From positions 49,997,001 through 50,061,000 of the forward strand of contig NC_073630.1 in the NCBI RefSeq assembly GCF_029407905.1: a stretch of 64,000 nucleotides of DNA, in the 5' to 3' direction. Of the stretch, positions 1-29,095 are shown piece after piece. The notes beneath the pieces were generated by a model. That model was not told the DNA's origin, did not search any database, and saw nothing but the letters and a program-made list of their open reading frames with translations. The position numbers were made by a program, and so were the translations under genes. Origin of the DNA: Bubalus kerabau (Eukaryota; Chordata; Mammalia; Artiodactyla; Bovidae). Numbering within the stretch: position 1 is the first letter of the stretch; every line of letters begins with the position of its first letter.

Positions 1-17252
<17,252 letters not shown>

Positions 17253-17584
17253 CTACCGTCTTTTTGCTAGGACTTACACTGACTTGAGTGCGGCAAAATG
17301 TTGACAAAAAAAAAAAAAAAAGAAAAAAATGAACAATCTTTTGTGGTTTCTTGGGAAAACTTTTCATACCAGGTTATACTATTCAAAAACCCCATTACCT
17401 GCAAGTGCTGATTTGAAGTGCAGAAGCCACAGTAAAACAAAACAAACAAACAAAAAAACATCTAAATGTACAAACTTCTGGAAATCGATTTTTTTCAGCT
17501 GTTATTTTTGTTTGGTTGGTTTTTGTTTGATTTTGTTTAAATGGGTGAGAAATAGAGATGTGGCTGGAGTAAAAGTTAATCAAA

Positions 17585-17800
17585 GTGAAGTCCTCAGTCA
17601 TGTCCGACTCTTTGCGACCCCATGGACTGTAGCCTACCAGGCTCCTCTGTCCATGGGATTTTCCAGGCAATAGTACTGGAGTGGATTGTCATTTCCTTCT
17701 CCAGGGGATCTTCCCGACCCAGGGATCGAACCCGGGTCTCCCGCATTGTAGACAGACGCTTTATACCGTCTGAGCCACCAGGGAAGTCCTCAAAAAAAAT
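17585..17800 (-). repeat. Bov-tA SINE inside the RBPJ 3' UTR, 10-bp target-site duplication
   Basis: A full tRNA head and Bov-A body in reverse orientation, starting 333 nt after the RBPJ stop. GTTAATCAAA is exactly duplicated at 17575-17584 and 17801-17810. The B-box region (GATCGAACCCGGG on the + strand) is well preserved, suggesting a fairly young insertion. Confidence 0.95.
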
Positions 17801-20800
17801 GTTAATCAAACTAGAAGACAAAAATCTAACATAGTTTTTATGGACCAAGGAACTTGTATAAGCTTTAGTAAAAGGTACATTTTCACCATACCTTTTTTAT
17901 ATCACTTATATAATACACCTTTGTTACCAAATAGGTTGTTCTCCTCCCCACCCACTTTGAGCTTTTGCTCTTAAGTACATTCAGGTTCCAAGCCTGACCA
18001 TGCTTGTTTAATCTAATTACCATACTCTTCCAGGTCTTTTCTGGTCCAAGGCTGGAACTGTTCTTTTTATTTTATTATTTTTTTAAAAGCTGAAGTCATA
18101 TGACTTTTCTTGAATGGAAGGTGTTTTGATTTCAGCAAGTCAAATCTTGTAAAGGCCTGCATTCATATTTCTTTTAAGATTATATGAAGTCTGTGCAAAA
18201 GCTTTAAAAAAAAATGCCTCTGCCTTGCCTGCAATACATTCAATGTACTTAGTCTCTATTCTCAAATACCGTTGATAGTTATTTCTCTGTGTTACTTTTT
18301 TTTTTTTAATGTATTTATAGTGGTAATCTAAGAGGTTCTAACATTTACCTGAAATTAAATGTGGCCATTTAGTCATTAATGAGTTAATGGCATGGAACAT
18401 GTTGGTTTTTACAGTGTTCCCTCCCCTTTTCCTGTGCAGAAATGTATCTACTCAGTCAACATTTGTTCAGGTTTCCTCCCCCTCCTTATCTTGTACATAA
18501 CTTGTATTATGTGTAAGTTAAACATTTTATTTTGAACTTGGAATATTCCCAGTGATTTCATTCAGCAGGGTGTTTTTCTGCCTTGTTGGCATAAGATAAC
18601 AAAAAAGTATCATGCTAAGTATTTGCTACCAGTTGGTAGATGGTGCCCTTATTGTATAATGAGGAAAAAAATCTCAGCAAAAGCATGGTTTTATTTACTT
18701 TTTTTTGGTGGGGGGGTAGCCTAGGTCAAAACATCACTGTAACCTTGAAATAGGATGCTCTTACTAGATGACCAACTAAAATAGCTGGAAGACAATACTT
18801 TAGAAAAGGATAGTTGTAAAATGATAAAAATGCAAATGTAATTCATCTTTCCATTTCTCTCCCTTTTTTTGGTCTTCTTTTCCCAAACACTGAGTGTCTT
18901 CGCAAATGTCACCCACTCAGAAAACATTTCTTCTCCATTTAAGATTTGGTTGCATTCCGGGTTGTGTGCTCCCTATCTGTGCTGGACTCACCTCTTTTAC
19001 ATTGGTTTTGTTCCTGCACTTTGGTTATACCTTTGTTTGGTTTCTTAGAAATTGCGGCAGACTCATTGGGCTACATTTAGTACAGGATCTATGTGTGTAA
19101 TGTTACAGGACATGGTCTAGTAATACAATCATCTTTCTTCGAGTAAAAACTACCTCTAGATTGTGGTAAGCTTTTACTGTCCCATAAAACAGAAGCCACA
19201 AGTACCTTAAGGATGCAAAACTGTAACTTCCTGCATATCTTTCCGTACAGAAATTGTCTTTTTGGTGTCCTGGGCTATTTTGAAAAGTTTCCACCTGTAG
19301 GCTTTTTAAAACATCATCATTAGTAGCTTCCCCCCATTCCCACCCCACAGCTTTGATAAATCTTCATTACTCATTCTTTTGCTCAGACTATGCCATTGTA
19401 AATATAGTTCCTAACATCTTGAAATCACTTTTTCCTCGGTTTTCAAGGGCGAAGTCATTTGTAAAACACGTAGTTAAAGTTATTGTGGTCTTTTCTTTAC
19501 TGCAAGCCTTTTTAATTAATACAGGCTGCATTATGCTATATATAGCCTTTCTCTCTTTAAGTCTGCTCCCGTCACTAGCTTCTCTTGTAAGCTAATCCTG
19601 CCTCATACTTTAAATCTGTTTCAGTGACCAAGGGCAGAATTCTTTGTGGCCTTATCTTTCTTTGTTTTAACTGTTTACTGGCTTTTTCTTGCAAACTTGC
19701 TTATTTCTGAGTAGTATTTATTCTGCTCTCTGTTGAGTCTGGAAGTAGCCTTCACACAGTGCTTTTTGTTCAGAGCGCAGAAATGTTTTCAGTGCTGCTG
19801 AAATGGGCCACAGGTTTCCTCCACTTCCCAAGTTTGTTCTTTAGTTACCAATTTATATTAAATTAACTGATAACAAATAAGATGCTTTTGAAGCACAAAC
19901 TATTCCTACCCAGCATTGCAACTCAAATATTTTTTTTCAAGTTTATGACTTCATTAAAATGAACTTTTGCTTTTTTACTGTTTAAGTCTAATTTTGGCTC
20001 TGTTTATTTTAATAAGATAATTGAAATATTAGACTGTAAACCCTTTTCGTTGTTGGTTCTTTTTTTAAGATTTAAGAGTATACTCCTACAGGCCCCACCC
20101 CCACCCCCTGCCACTGCTTTATGCCATTCTACATACCACAAACTGAAATGATTTGTCTGTTATGGCTTATCGTTTATCTGTAGTTCTTTCGTCAGCTGCT
20201 TAAAAAATTTTTTGTGAATTATTTTCAGTGTATAATTGACAGGAGCCTCGTCCTCCAGTTATAGTGTTGTAGAACGTGGCCCTTCCTCCAGTTGTGGCAT
20301 TATTAGAGATGTTGATCATTTTCCCTCATAAAGGCCCTCAGAATGGTAACCACTTCACTTAAAGTATAGTACGTTCAAGTTTTTTTTTTTTTTAAGTCAT
20401 GTATTAGAAGTATATCCTATGCTTTTATGATTCTATGCAGTTTCTGAAAATATGCATAGAAGCTGTCTCTTATCTAATATATTAATTGATTACATAGATT
20501 GAGAAGGCAAACAAAAAGCTATAAATATAAAATGCCCTTTTTATTTTGAACGGTTTCAGAGTTGAACACTAGTATAATCTGCTGCTGACTTTTCTTAAAC
20601 CACGACAAGTAAAGATACCCGTATGTGCGTTATTAACTGGTAAAATATTTGTCACTCTTACTGCACAGACTTATGTGCGATAATAACTGGTTAGGTTTTT
20701 TGTTTTTGTTTTTTTTTTAAACGAAACTAGTACTGTCTGTGCCCTCACAGGAAATTGTCAACAGTTTTTAAGAACTAAACTATTCATGTTTAATCAGATA

Positions 20801-21331
20801 ATCCATGCGGGGGTGGGGGTGGTGGGGTTCTTTTTTGAATCAAAATGTTATTCAATTATTAACTAAGTTACTTACTTTTGATTTCAAAAGCAGCTGTATT
20901 TCTGATGAATACTGAACAAATGTGTGTAATTTTCTGTGCCAGACTTTTGACTTTGTTTTCAAGCACTGTAACGTGGGATGGATGGTTAGAAACAATAATA
21001 TATTAGGGTTTCTATTTAACCCTTTCAGGACTGAACTGTATTTTCTTTTATTAATTTTTCCCTGTGTTGTGATAAATGTTTGCCAGCATTCAGTACTGTG
21101 TTGGTCCAGATGTAGGTTTATATGCTCATTTTTAGCTTATTTCTTGTACCTTGCAGCATGCTCTACGCATTCAGTCCTTAAGGGGTTTATTTTACAAACT
21201 GTGCGCCTGTAAGGTTTATTAGCAATAAGATAGAAAATTGAGCAAGTTTATACCATAATTTTGTAGAAAAAAGAATCTGCTCAGTTCCATATTTCATCCA
21301 TGAGAAACCTGCAATATGGGCAGTTTCAAGA

Positions 21332-21341
21332 AATAAATAAA
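21332..21341 (+). terminator. Candidate distal polyadenylation signal of RBPJ
   Basis: Two overlapping AATAAA hexamers, with a T/G-rich stretch 25-60 nt downstream (around GTGTTCTGTTGG). Distal use would give a transcript with a 3' UTR near 4.1 kb. This is a motif match only. Confidence 0.35.
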
Positions 21342-21799
21342 AAGGAAATGTAAACCATTGTAAAAGTGTTCTGTTGGACGTGCCTGATACATGTATTATC
21401 ATCACTGATTTCAGAATACTTAAAGTTTGTCTGTTTATAGTTTTACCTTGCTGTCTAAGCTTCATGACATCAAAGTAATAACTGTACTGATTTTATTTTT
21501 CTTTTTTTCATTTTTAACTAGATAGTGCTTTAAAAAGAAAGGGTTTTTTTTGAGAGGGTTTGTTTGTTTTTTTAATCCTTGTAAATGGGGAAATAGACTT
21601 TGGACAACTCGAGTTGTCTCCTAATTCAGGAACATTTTGAACTAATCTCAACATGATTGGCGAGCATTATTTAATGACAGCTTGCTTTTCCAGTATGAGG
21701 TTATCATTTGGGCCTGATGTATGAAAGAACATAGAATGGTTTGTGCTTTTTGTTGGGGGCTCTTCAGTAGGCTTTCAGAGAAAGCATACTTTGTTTAAT

Positions 21800-21998
21800 G
21801 GTGGTTTAGTTGCTAAGTCGTGGCCAACTCTTGAGACCCCATGGCCTGTAGTCTTCTCTGTCATGGGATTCTCTGGGCAAGAATACTGGAGCGGGTTGCC
21901 ATTTACTTCTTCAGGGGATCTTCCCGACCTAGGAATCGAACCTGGGTCTCCTGCATTGCAAGCAGATTCTTTACCAACTGAGCTATGAGGGAAACCCC
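21800..21998 (-). repeat. Bov-tA SINE
   Basis: Reverse-oriented SINE with tRNA head at the right (GAACCTGGGTCTCCTGCATT). Near-exact duplications CTTTGTTTAAT (21789-21799) and CTTTGTTCAAT (21999-22009) flank it. It lies just beyond the proposed RBPJ polyadenylation site. Confidence 0.92.
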
Positions 21999-22139
21999 CT
22001 TTGTTCAATAGGGAAACAGTAAAGGAGGAGGTTGTTACGTATTTTTTAAATCATAGCAAGTTTATTTATCTGACATCCCCTAAAGGAAAAAAACGTAAGC
22101 CAGGTTATCAGGATTTTGCTAAAGACATCTTCTGAAAAT

Positions 22140-22414
22140 GCTGCTGCTGCTCCTGCTGCTGCTAAGTCACTTCAGTCGTGTCCAACTCTGTGCGACCCCA
22201 TAGACGGCAGCCCACCAGGCTCCTCTGTCCCTGGGATTCTCCAGGCAAGAACACTGGAGTGGGTTGCCATTTCCTTCTCCAATGCATGAAAGTGAAAAGT
22301 GAAAGTGAAGTCTCTCAGTCGCTGCAATCCCATGGACTGCAGCCTACCAGGCTCCTCCGTCCATGGGATTTTTCCAGGCAAGAGTACTGGAGTGGGGTGC
22401 CATTGCCTTCTCTG
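22140..22414 (-). repeat. Bov-A dimer (ART2A-type) SINE
   Basis: Two Bov-A units in tandem, joined by a GAAAGTGAAAAGTGAAAGTG linker, with a CTG/CAG-rich tail at the left (22140-22163). CTTCTGAAAAT is duplicated exactly at 22129-22139 and 22415-22425. Confidence 0.93.
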
Positions 22415-22519
22415 CTTCTGAAAATAGTGATTGTTAAATAAATAATTTAGTTGGGGTTTGAATGGTGAGACTTTCAATGGCTAAGATTGGTAATAGCTTC
22501 CTTTAAAAAATAATTTATT

Positions 22520-22605
22520 ATTCTTTTAACAGTAGGTCTTGTTGGTTATCTATTTTAAATATAGCAGTGTGTATGTGTCAGTTCCAGGCTCTCATCTCTA
22601 GATTA
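22520..22605 (-). repeat. L1 3' UTR fragment (antisense)
   Basis: Contains the ruminant L1 3' phrase GGTCTTGTTGGTTATCTATT and AATATAGCAGTGTGTATGTG, also seen at 32710-33000. Confidence 0.6.
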
Positions 22606-23936
22606 AGTAATAGCTCCTTTAGAATTTAGATGGGAGTAATACAGTATATAAAGAGTATGTGATCACTTTCTAAGCAACCTAATGAAAGATCCATTCAGTG
22701 TATATGTGTATATTTTTTGTCCTTGGATCCCTAAATGGTTGCCAGTTTAAAAGATACAGAGGGCAAGCTACATCAGATGCTAGTGGTGAAGGATCCCAGT
22801 AGTAAGTCCTCTTCCCAAAGAAAAATCTTTTTCCCAAGTTTAGTGCTAGACAACGAGGGCAACGATTAAGTTGATGTATATAAGGTACAAATGAGGTGAT
22901 TAATTTTGACTTATGGTCAGACCCTAAAGCTTTAGGCTGGGAGATAGAATACACAGCCCTGGCGAGAACCTGCAAGACTGGACAGTTACTCGCAGTTCTG
23001 TGTGTTAAGGATAAAGTTGTCTGTGTGCCTGGCGTGCAGGCGTTCAACAAATAGTTTAAGGTGTTATACACACATATGTAAGAAGTCGTGACTCATCTTG
23101 GTTTAAATAAAAGACAGGTGAACATTATCTAATCCAGAAAAGGAACAGGGTTTCAACTCTTAACAAGAACCATTCATGCTGAACTCAGGTTTTTTTCTTT
23201 TTAATGGAATTTATAGAATGCTTTGCTTTGGGGGAAGTAGCACTTTAACACGTGAAATTCTATAACACATTTTCTAAAAGATAAGTATGAAGTTCAGGTG
23301 TGTATTAAGTTCTTTCTGGCACGATCAACTGTAGTCCCTGCTTCTCACCTCCTTGTATTCCACGACCCTGCTCATTGAGTGCAGTCAGCATGCAGGTCGT
23401 TCATTTCTGGCACCTTTGCCTGGTGGATCATTTCTGCTGATGCTGAAATCCCAGACTGTCGATCCAGAAACAGCCCACCCCGCCCCGTCTTCTTCATTTA
23501 AGAAAGTAGAGTGTGATGAGGCCATTCCCAGTGGCCTGTTGAGCCAATTTTGACAGCTGTTCTTTTTTCCTGAAACTAAGCTTTCTCCCTGCAAGGATGT
23601 TCTCTTTGTCCTCACTCACCACACAACACAAAGTCAGTGATTGTGATCTTCTCCTGCTTCTTAAACCTTCACAGCTAAATTCTTAATTCAGATACTTTGA
23701 TATAATAATGAAAAGCTTTGGAAAATAATTGTGACTCAAACAATCATTGTGACTTTAATCATTGATTATCCTAGAGAGTAGCTCTAAAGGTTGTCAGCTG
23801 GTAAGATGCCAGAGGTGCAAATGTGATCTTTGGGAAGAATGTCAGGTGAAGGATAATGGAATATGCACGTATTTGCTTAGAAGCATGAATATCCATCCCT
23901 ATTATTTCTGAGTAGTGCTAGAAGTTGGAATTAGTT
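22606..23936. other. Intergenic sequence, nothing recognised
   Basis: 1.3 kb without a clear repeat or gene. A 130-codon open frame on the - strand (22679-23071) has no family resemblance and starts next to AT-rich DNA; I treat it as chance. 23330-23620 is more GC-rich than its surroundings, without identity. Confidence 0.5.
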
Positions 23937-23947
23937 AAGACACAGCT

Positions 23948-24074
23948 GCTGCTGCTAAGTCGCTTCAGTTATGTCCAACTCTGTGCAACCCCATAGACGG
24001 CAGCCCACCAGGCTCCCCTGTCCCTGGGATTCTCCAGGCAAGAACACTGGCGTGGGTTGCTATTTCCTTCTCCA
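23948..24074 (-). repeat. Bov-A monomer SINE
   Basis: CTGCTGCTAAGTCGCTTCAG tail at the left and TTTCCTTCTCC at the right. AAGACACAGCT is duplicated at 23937-23947 and 24075-24085. Confidence 0.92.
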
Positions 24075-24171
24075 AAGACACAGCTAGGAATGTTTAAACA
24101 GCCAGTAATGTTCTAGGCACTGAGCTTATTCAGGGCATGGCTGTTTCCCTAAAAATTTTCACGAAGGACTT

Positions 24172-24500
24172 GTCTGTCTGCTTAGGCTCCCATAAGAAAA
24201 TACTGCATGGCTTAAAACAACAGAAACTTATTTTCTCACATTTCTAAAGGCCAGAAATCTGAGATCAAGGTGCCAACATGGTTAGGGTCTTGTGAGTTCA
24301 CTTAACTGGTTTGCAGGTGGGGCCACCTTTCGCTATGTGCTTCCACAGCACAGAGATATCTGTATCTTCTTAAGACCACAGTCCCTTTTTGATTAGGACC
24401 CAATCCTTAATTAACTCCTAAAGGCCTATCTCCGGATACAGTCAGATTGAAAGTTAAGCTTCAACATGAAATTTAGGGGAAAACAATTTAGTTCATAGCA
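24172..24500 (-). mobile_element. MLT1-like (ERVL-MaLR) solo LTR
   Basis: On the + strand it carries AAAACAACAGAAACTTATTT, AGATCAAGGTGCCAACATGG and CTATCTCCGGATACAGTCA, and ends near TTCATAGCAGG. These match in order the reverse complement of MLT1-type mammalian LTRs as I recall them. The subfamily is not assigned. Confidence 0.7.
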
Positions 24501-25660
24501 GGGCCCTTCCTAAAAACTTTCTAGATTACAGTTTCAATAATGTATTGGATACCAGTCTATAGAATAGTATTCAGGTTTCTTGGATTTTTAAGTCCAGAAT
24601 GGGGGTTTTCAGAAGTCAGCTAAGATGATGAACGGACTTGGGCTGAGGGACAAGGGGAGAGGCAAGATTGAGATGGAAATCACTTTTACCACCTGTGAAT
24701 TGTTTTGTGGCCATGATTTAATCCTCACCACAACACTGTGAGCTAATATGCTTGTATCAGAGATGATACAGGCTCAAGACTTGCCCAAAGTCGTACACTA
24801 AATTTAGCAGAGCTGGGCTTCAAAGTGGACCCAGGTGGCCCAAAGTCATGCTCGAGGGGCACACTAGATGTCTCAGTCACGAAGGAGCCGGGACTCAGGT
24901 TACTAGGGGCTGGTACTGTTACAGGCTCTGTCTCCCTAAGGAACTTTATAGGGAATAGCCATTCTGTGTCAGTCCTCACTTCACAGTTGAGAAAGACATA
25001 GCCCCAGAGAATGTGAAAAGCCCAAATGTGATTATGGATTGAAAATGCTTTATTCACTTGAACGTGCTATCCAATTTCAAGGTGTTTGTTTGTTTTCACT
25101 ATTAATGTAGTGTCCTGGCCTCTTGGTTAATGTTCTTACTCACTCTAGCCAAGCCTTACACATAAATATGTGCTAAATTATACAACTCTGGAGAGAAACA
25201 GGAGGCTACTTGGTCTGGGTCCTCCAGGATCATGGTCTTCAGGCTTTTTTCTTGCTGCTCATTCAAGAAAACAGTGATATGGTGGTTTTGTATTTAATAC
25301 TTGAAAGATAGAAAATTTTACATCTTCAGTACAATAGTGGTTATTAGAGTTAACAAGAATTAAGTCAGAAACCAATCCTGGTTAACTTAGAAAAAAGGGA
25401 TTTTGTAAGAGTAGCAGAAACCCATAGGACTGAAGGGAAGCCTGGATCATGTTTCTAAGGAGGGCAGCTCTTGTGAACTGAGGAACCCTGGATCGTAGGA
25501 ATGGTCTGCCCAGGGAGCCACGACTGTGAGCCTAACCTCTTTAATCCTTAAGTCAGCTGCTCTAGATTCAGTTTGCAGATGACAGCCACTGGCAGTGTGA
25601 GCCCAGCTCACTTGCCTGTCCTGTGCACTTAGAGGAAGGGTCAGTTAAAAGGAACTTCTT
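24501..25660. other. Intergenic; possible MIR remnant near 24720-24850
   Basis: Contains GCTCAAGACTTGCCCAAAGT and GTACACTAAATTTAGCAGAG, resembling an antisense MIR core. The rest is not recognised, and no gene is supported. Confidence 0.4.
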
Positions 25661-25782
25661 GGAGGGCATGGCAACCCACTCCAGTGTTCTTGCCTGGAGA
25701 ATCCGAATGGAGAGAGAAGCCTGGCGGGCTGCGGCCCATGGGGTTGCAAAGAGTCAGGCATGACTGACCAACTAAGCACAGA
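25661..25782 (+). repeat. Bov-A body fragment
   Basis: GGCAACCCACTCCAGTGTTC body through GCATGACTGACCAACTAAGC; the tRNA head is missing. Confidence 0.85.
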
Positions 25783-26959
25783 GGCTCTTTGGCTTCTGTG
25801 GTCACAGGCAAGCCTGGATTTAGAACAAACAGGGGAAGAAATATTTCCCCAGTAAGGAATTTGAGGTTGCTAGGATAAGGAATAGGTGCCAGGCAGCTGC
25901 TCTAGAGGGCTACAAGCAATAAGTTCTGTAGTAAAATGTATTAACTGTATTCTCTGTGCTAAAGGCTTTACTTGAAATATTTCATATTCCTCAAGTCTCT
26001 GAGTCCATTTAATAGGCAGTTTTGAAAAGGATTCTCAGATGAGTCAGAACACCAAAACCCCTTCTGTCTCCTCTAGCTTTCCAGCCATCCCTAGAAGGGC
26101 CCCTTCTACCCAGTAGGCTCTCAGAAACTCTGACTCTGCTTACCACACCCGCCCCCTACACCCAGTAACTGATAGTCTCAGGGCCGCTGGAGAGACTTCC
26201 TCTTGGTTTCTGCAGGTTATTGGGCAAGAAGCAAACAGGAGATTGCAGGGAGCTTGTTTTGACGTAGCAACTCTGACGCATCCACTGAGAAGCAAAGAAC
26301 AGGTTTGCAGGAAGAAGAATGAAGGAGACATCTAAAGAGGGAACATTCCCAGTTCCACCCCTTTCTGAAGCTTGACTATATTCCTGCCTTAAGGACCATG
26401 AGATAACTCATCCATTCAGTGCTTCAGTGAACTTGAATAGGTTCATATTACTTGCAACCAGTGTTGTAATAGAAAAGTCTTGCCACTGTTGCCTTAATTT
26501 CATCAATGAAATGCCGTTTTTAGGGTTCTGCAGCTGTAAGTGGCAAAACCATGGTTCAAACCTAGGCCCTCTGGACCTGAGGGGAGGTCAGGGTTCAGAG
26601 GCAGTACCAACATCTTGGGGAGCAGCATCGAGATAGAAGCATTTGAACCATGTCAAAAGAGTGAGGGGTCCAGGATTTTACCAGGTAGATGTGCCCGTGT
26701 GGATGTTTCAGGAGTGGATATGCTGATGAAGGCAAGAGCATAGTCCAGGCAGGTCCTAGTGTAATGGAACCATGGGAGCAGTAGGAATTGTCATGAGATT
26801 GTGTATAAATTTTAACAGGCTACCAGGGTTCCATAGGTAAGAATGTCCTGCCATGTCTGTCAAGGGGAACGGTTCTCTCCGCACTTCATATCCTTCCTTG
26901 TAGGGGAAGCATCTGTTTGCTAAGATTCCTGGCCTCTGCCCTCTACTCAGTACAGTATT
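25783..26959. other. Intergenic sequence, nothing recognised
   Basis: 1.2 kb of moderate GC content with short chance ORFs only. No repeat family or gene is evident to me. Confidence 0.45.
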
Positions 26960-27092
26960 GCTACTGCTGCTGCTAAGTCACATCATTCGTGTCCGACTCT
27001 GTGCAACCCCATAGACAGCAGCCCACCAGGCTCCTCTGTCCCTGGGATTCTCCAGGCAAGAATACTGGAGTGGGTTGCCATTGCCTTCTCCG
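26960..27092 (-). repeat. Bov-A monomer SINE
   Basis: CTGCTGCTGCTAAGTCA tail at the left. AGTACAGTATT is duplicated exactly at 26949-26959 and 27093-27103. Confidence 0.93.
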
Positions 27093-27250
27093 AGTACAGT
27101 ATTAACTTTGTTGAATGAGTTAATTTAGCTCAACATCAGCCAGGAACTGCAGATACAGTAATAAAATCCTGCTACTTATGGGGCTTTCCTGGTGGGACAG
27201 AAAGAAGCAAAACTAAGTTCAAGTATTCAATATATGTATATGCATGTCAT

Positions 27251-27540
27251 GGGCTTTCCTGATAGCTCAGTTGGTGAAGAATCCACCTGCAATGCAGGAC
27301 ACCCCGGTTCTATTCCTGGGTTGGGAAGATCTGCTGGAGAAGAAATAGACTACCTTCTCCAGTATTCTTGGGCCCCCCTTGGCTCAGCTGGTAAAGAATC
27401 TGCCTGCAATGTGGGAGACCTGGGTTTGATCCCTGGGTTGGAAAGATCCCTTGGAGAAGGGAAAGGCTGCCCACTCCAGTATTCTGGCCTAGAGAATTCC
27501 ATGAAATGTATAGTCCATGGGGTCGCGACTGAGCGACTTT
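27251..27540 (+). repeat. Composite Bov-tA SINE with two tRNA heads
   Basis: A first head (GGGCTTTCCTGATAGCTCAG) and shortened body break off at TCCAGTATTCTTGG. A second head (CTTGGCTCAGCTGGTAAAGA) with a full body follows and ends GGTCGCGACTGAGCGAC. This is either a SINE-into-SINE insertion or a head-to-tail dimer. Confidence 0.85.
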
Positions 27541-27584
27541 CATATGCATTTCTAGGTCTTAAAGTGCTCCTACTGAAAATGTCA

Positions 27585-27765
27585 GTCCTTCCCTGGTGGC
27601 TCAGTGCTAAAGAATCCACCCGCCAATACAGGAGACTCTGCTGTGACCCCTGGGTCGCGGAGATCCCCTGGAGAAAGAAACAGCTACCCACTCCAGTATC
27701 CGTGCCTGAGACGGCCCATCAGAGTCACAAAGAGTCGGATATGACTTAGCAACTAAATCACAACC
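27585..27765 (+). repeat. Bov-tA SINE with 10-bp target-site duplication
   Basis: Head with CCTGGTGGCTCAGTGCTAAA, a diverged body, and end in ACTTAGCAACTAAATCACAA. GAAAATGTCA is duplicated at 27575-27584 and 27766-27775. Same orientation as the composite SINE 45 nt upstream. Confidence 0.9.
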
Positions 27766-27775
27766 GAAAATGTCA

Positions 27776-28819
27776 CCATCTCGAGCCCAGAGATGATGGA
27801 GTCTGACCATCAAAAAAAAAAGACCCTCCATGGGCCATCATCTATGGATGAGAATTACTGTGTCCTAGAAGTAGTGAGTAGGTAACGTTCACTATAAAAA
27901 TCTGTTGTTTTTAACGAGTACTTTGCTGTTTGAGTGGGAGTACCGTCACTTCACAATCTTGTGCAGCCAGCCGAGGAACTGAGGCCTGCCCCTGTTGTCT
28001 TTCTCGGGGTCCCTTTCAGCCACTTTGCAGTAATCCCTGGGCACACATTCAAAGGGTGGGGTGAGGTGCTGTGAGCTCCTGGTGATTGAGAGATGACTAC
28101 AGTCTGCCCAGGAAAGCCCAGCAGGAAGCAGGCTGTGACTGGGATTCCCATACTCCAGGAGGGCTTGACCTACATGGGGTCTGGGAAGCTTCCAGAGTCT
28201 CGCCTGAGAGAAGAGCCTAGCTTTCTGGAGGCTGGGGTCAAAAAGCAAGGTTGAGGGAAGGCAGGAGCCATGCAGGGACCCCGGTGCCCACACAGCAGTT
28301 TCCTGCCACTCTGCTGCTTTGATTAAGGCGTGTCCTGTCCCTCCCCTGGGGTGCAGCTGGAGGAAGGTTGCAAGAGTGAAGAGTCGCACAGGTTCATTCT
28401 GAGACACCTATTAGACTTCAGTTAGAAAGGCAATTAAGCAGCTAGATATCCGGAACCGGAGCTCAGGGCCATCTGTGCTGAAGACACACATTTGGGAGTC
28501 AGTCACATATAGATGGGATTCGACGCCACCAGCCTGATGAAATCTCGGAGGGAGGAGAATATGTAGAAAAGAGGTCCAAGCCCCACCCACCCCGCAAACA
28601 GTCCCTGTTTAAGATGTGGTTCTCAAACTTTTTATGCTAGGAGCCAGCAGGGGAAGGGGTTAAAATTCGAGGCTGATTCTGTGTGTCTTGAGATCCTGTA
28701 TTTCAGCAATGCTGTAGCACAGGAACTGAGGTCTAGAGACCCCACCTAGAATGGCGAGGGCCTCACTTAGCCGAGACAGAAATGGGAACGATTGACAAAA
28801 ACGGTAACATGCCTCTTCT
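27776..28819. other. Intergenic GC-richer block, unrecognised
   Basis: About 27946-28407 is open for 153 codons on the - strand and is GC-richer than its flanks. It shows no domain, signal peptide or membrane segment and no splice context that I trust, so it is left as non-coding. Confidence 0.4.
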
Positions 28820-29095
28820 CTTGGAGAAGGCAATGGCACCCCACTCCAGTACTCTTGCCTGGAAAATTCCATGGGCGGAGGAGCCTGGTGGGCTGCAGTC
28901 CATGGGGTCGCAAAGAGTTGGACACGACTAAGCGACTTCACTTTCACTTTTCACTTTTTCACGCATTGGAGAAGGAAATGGCAACCAACTCCAGTGTTCT
29001 TGCCTGGAGAATCCCAAGGAAAGGGAGCCTGGTGGGCTGCCGTCTATGGGGTTGCACGGAGTCGGACACGAATGAACAGACTTAGCACAGCAGCA
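28820..29095 (+). repeat. Bov-A dimer (ART2A-type) SINE
   Basis: Two Bov-A units joined by ACTTCACTTTCACTTTTCAC, with a CAGCAGCAG tail. The flanks share GCCTCTTC (28811-28818 and 29096-29103). Confidence 0.92.

Larger units (their letters stand above)
17253..21360 (+). other. RBPJ: RBPJ 3' untranslated region (extent inferred)
   Basis: AT-rich sequence with many T and A runs follows the stop and is free of recognisable repeats except one SINE at 17585-17800. Overlapping AATAAA signals lie at 21332-21337 and 21336-21341 with GT-rich sequence just after, making a plausible distal cleavage site; ATTAAA at 18354-18359 is a possible proximal one. The next recognisable repeat is the SINE at 21800. 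A 3' UTR of about 4 kb is inferred from composition and these signals, not from transcript data. Confidence 0.5.

Noticed and set aside
22679..23071. 130-codon open frame on the - strand
   Set aside because: No recognisable motif and no matching neighbour exons; length is within chance for a 64 kb window.
27946..28407. 153-codon open frame on the - strand in a GC-richer block
   Set aside because: No recognisable domain, signal peptide or splice context; the GC content alone explains the length.
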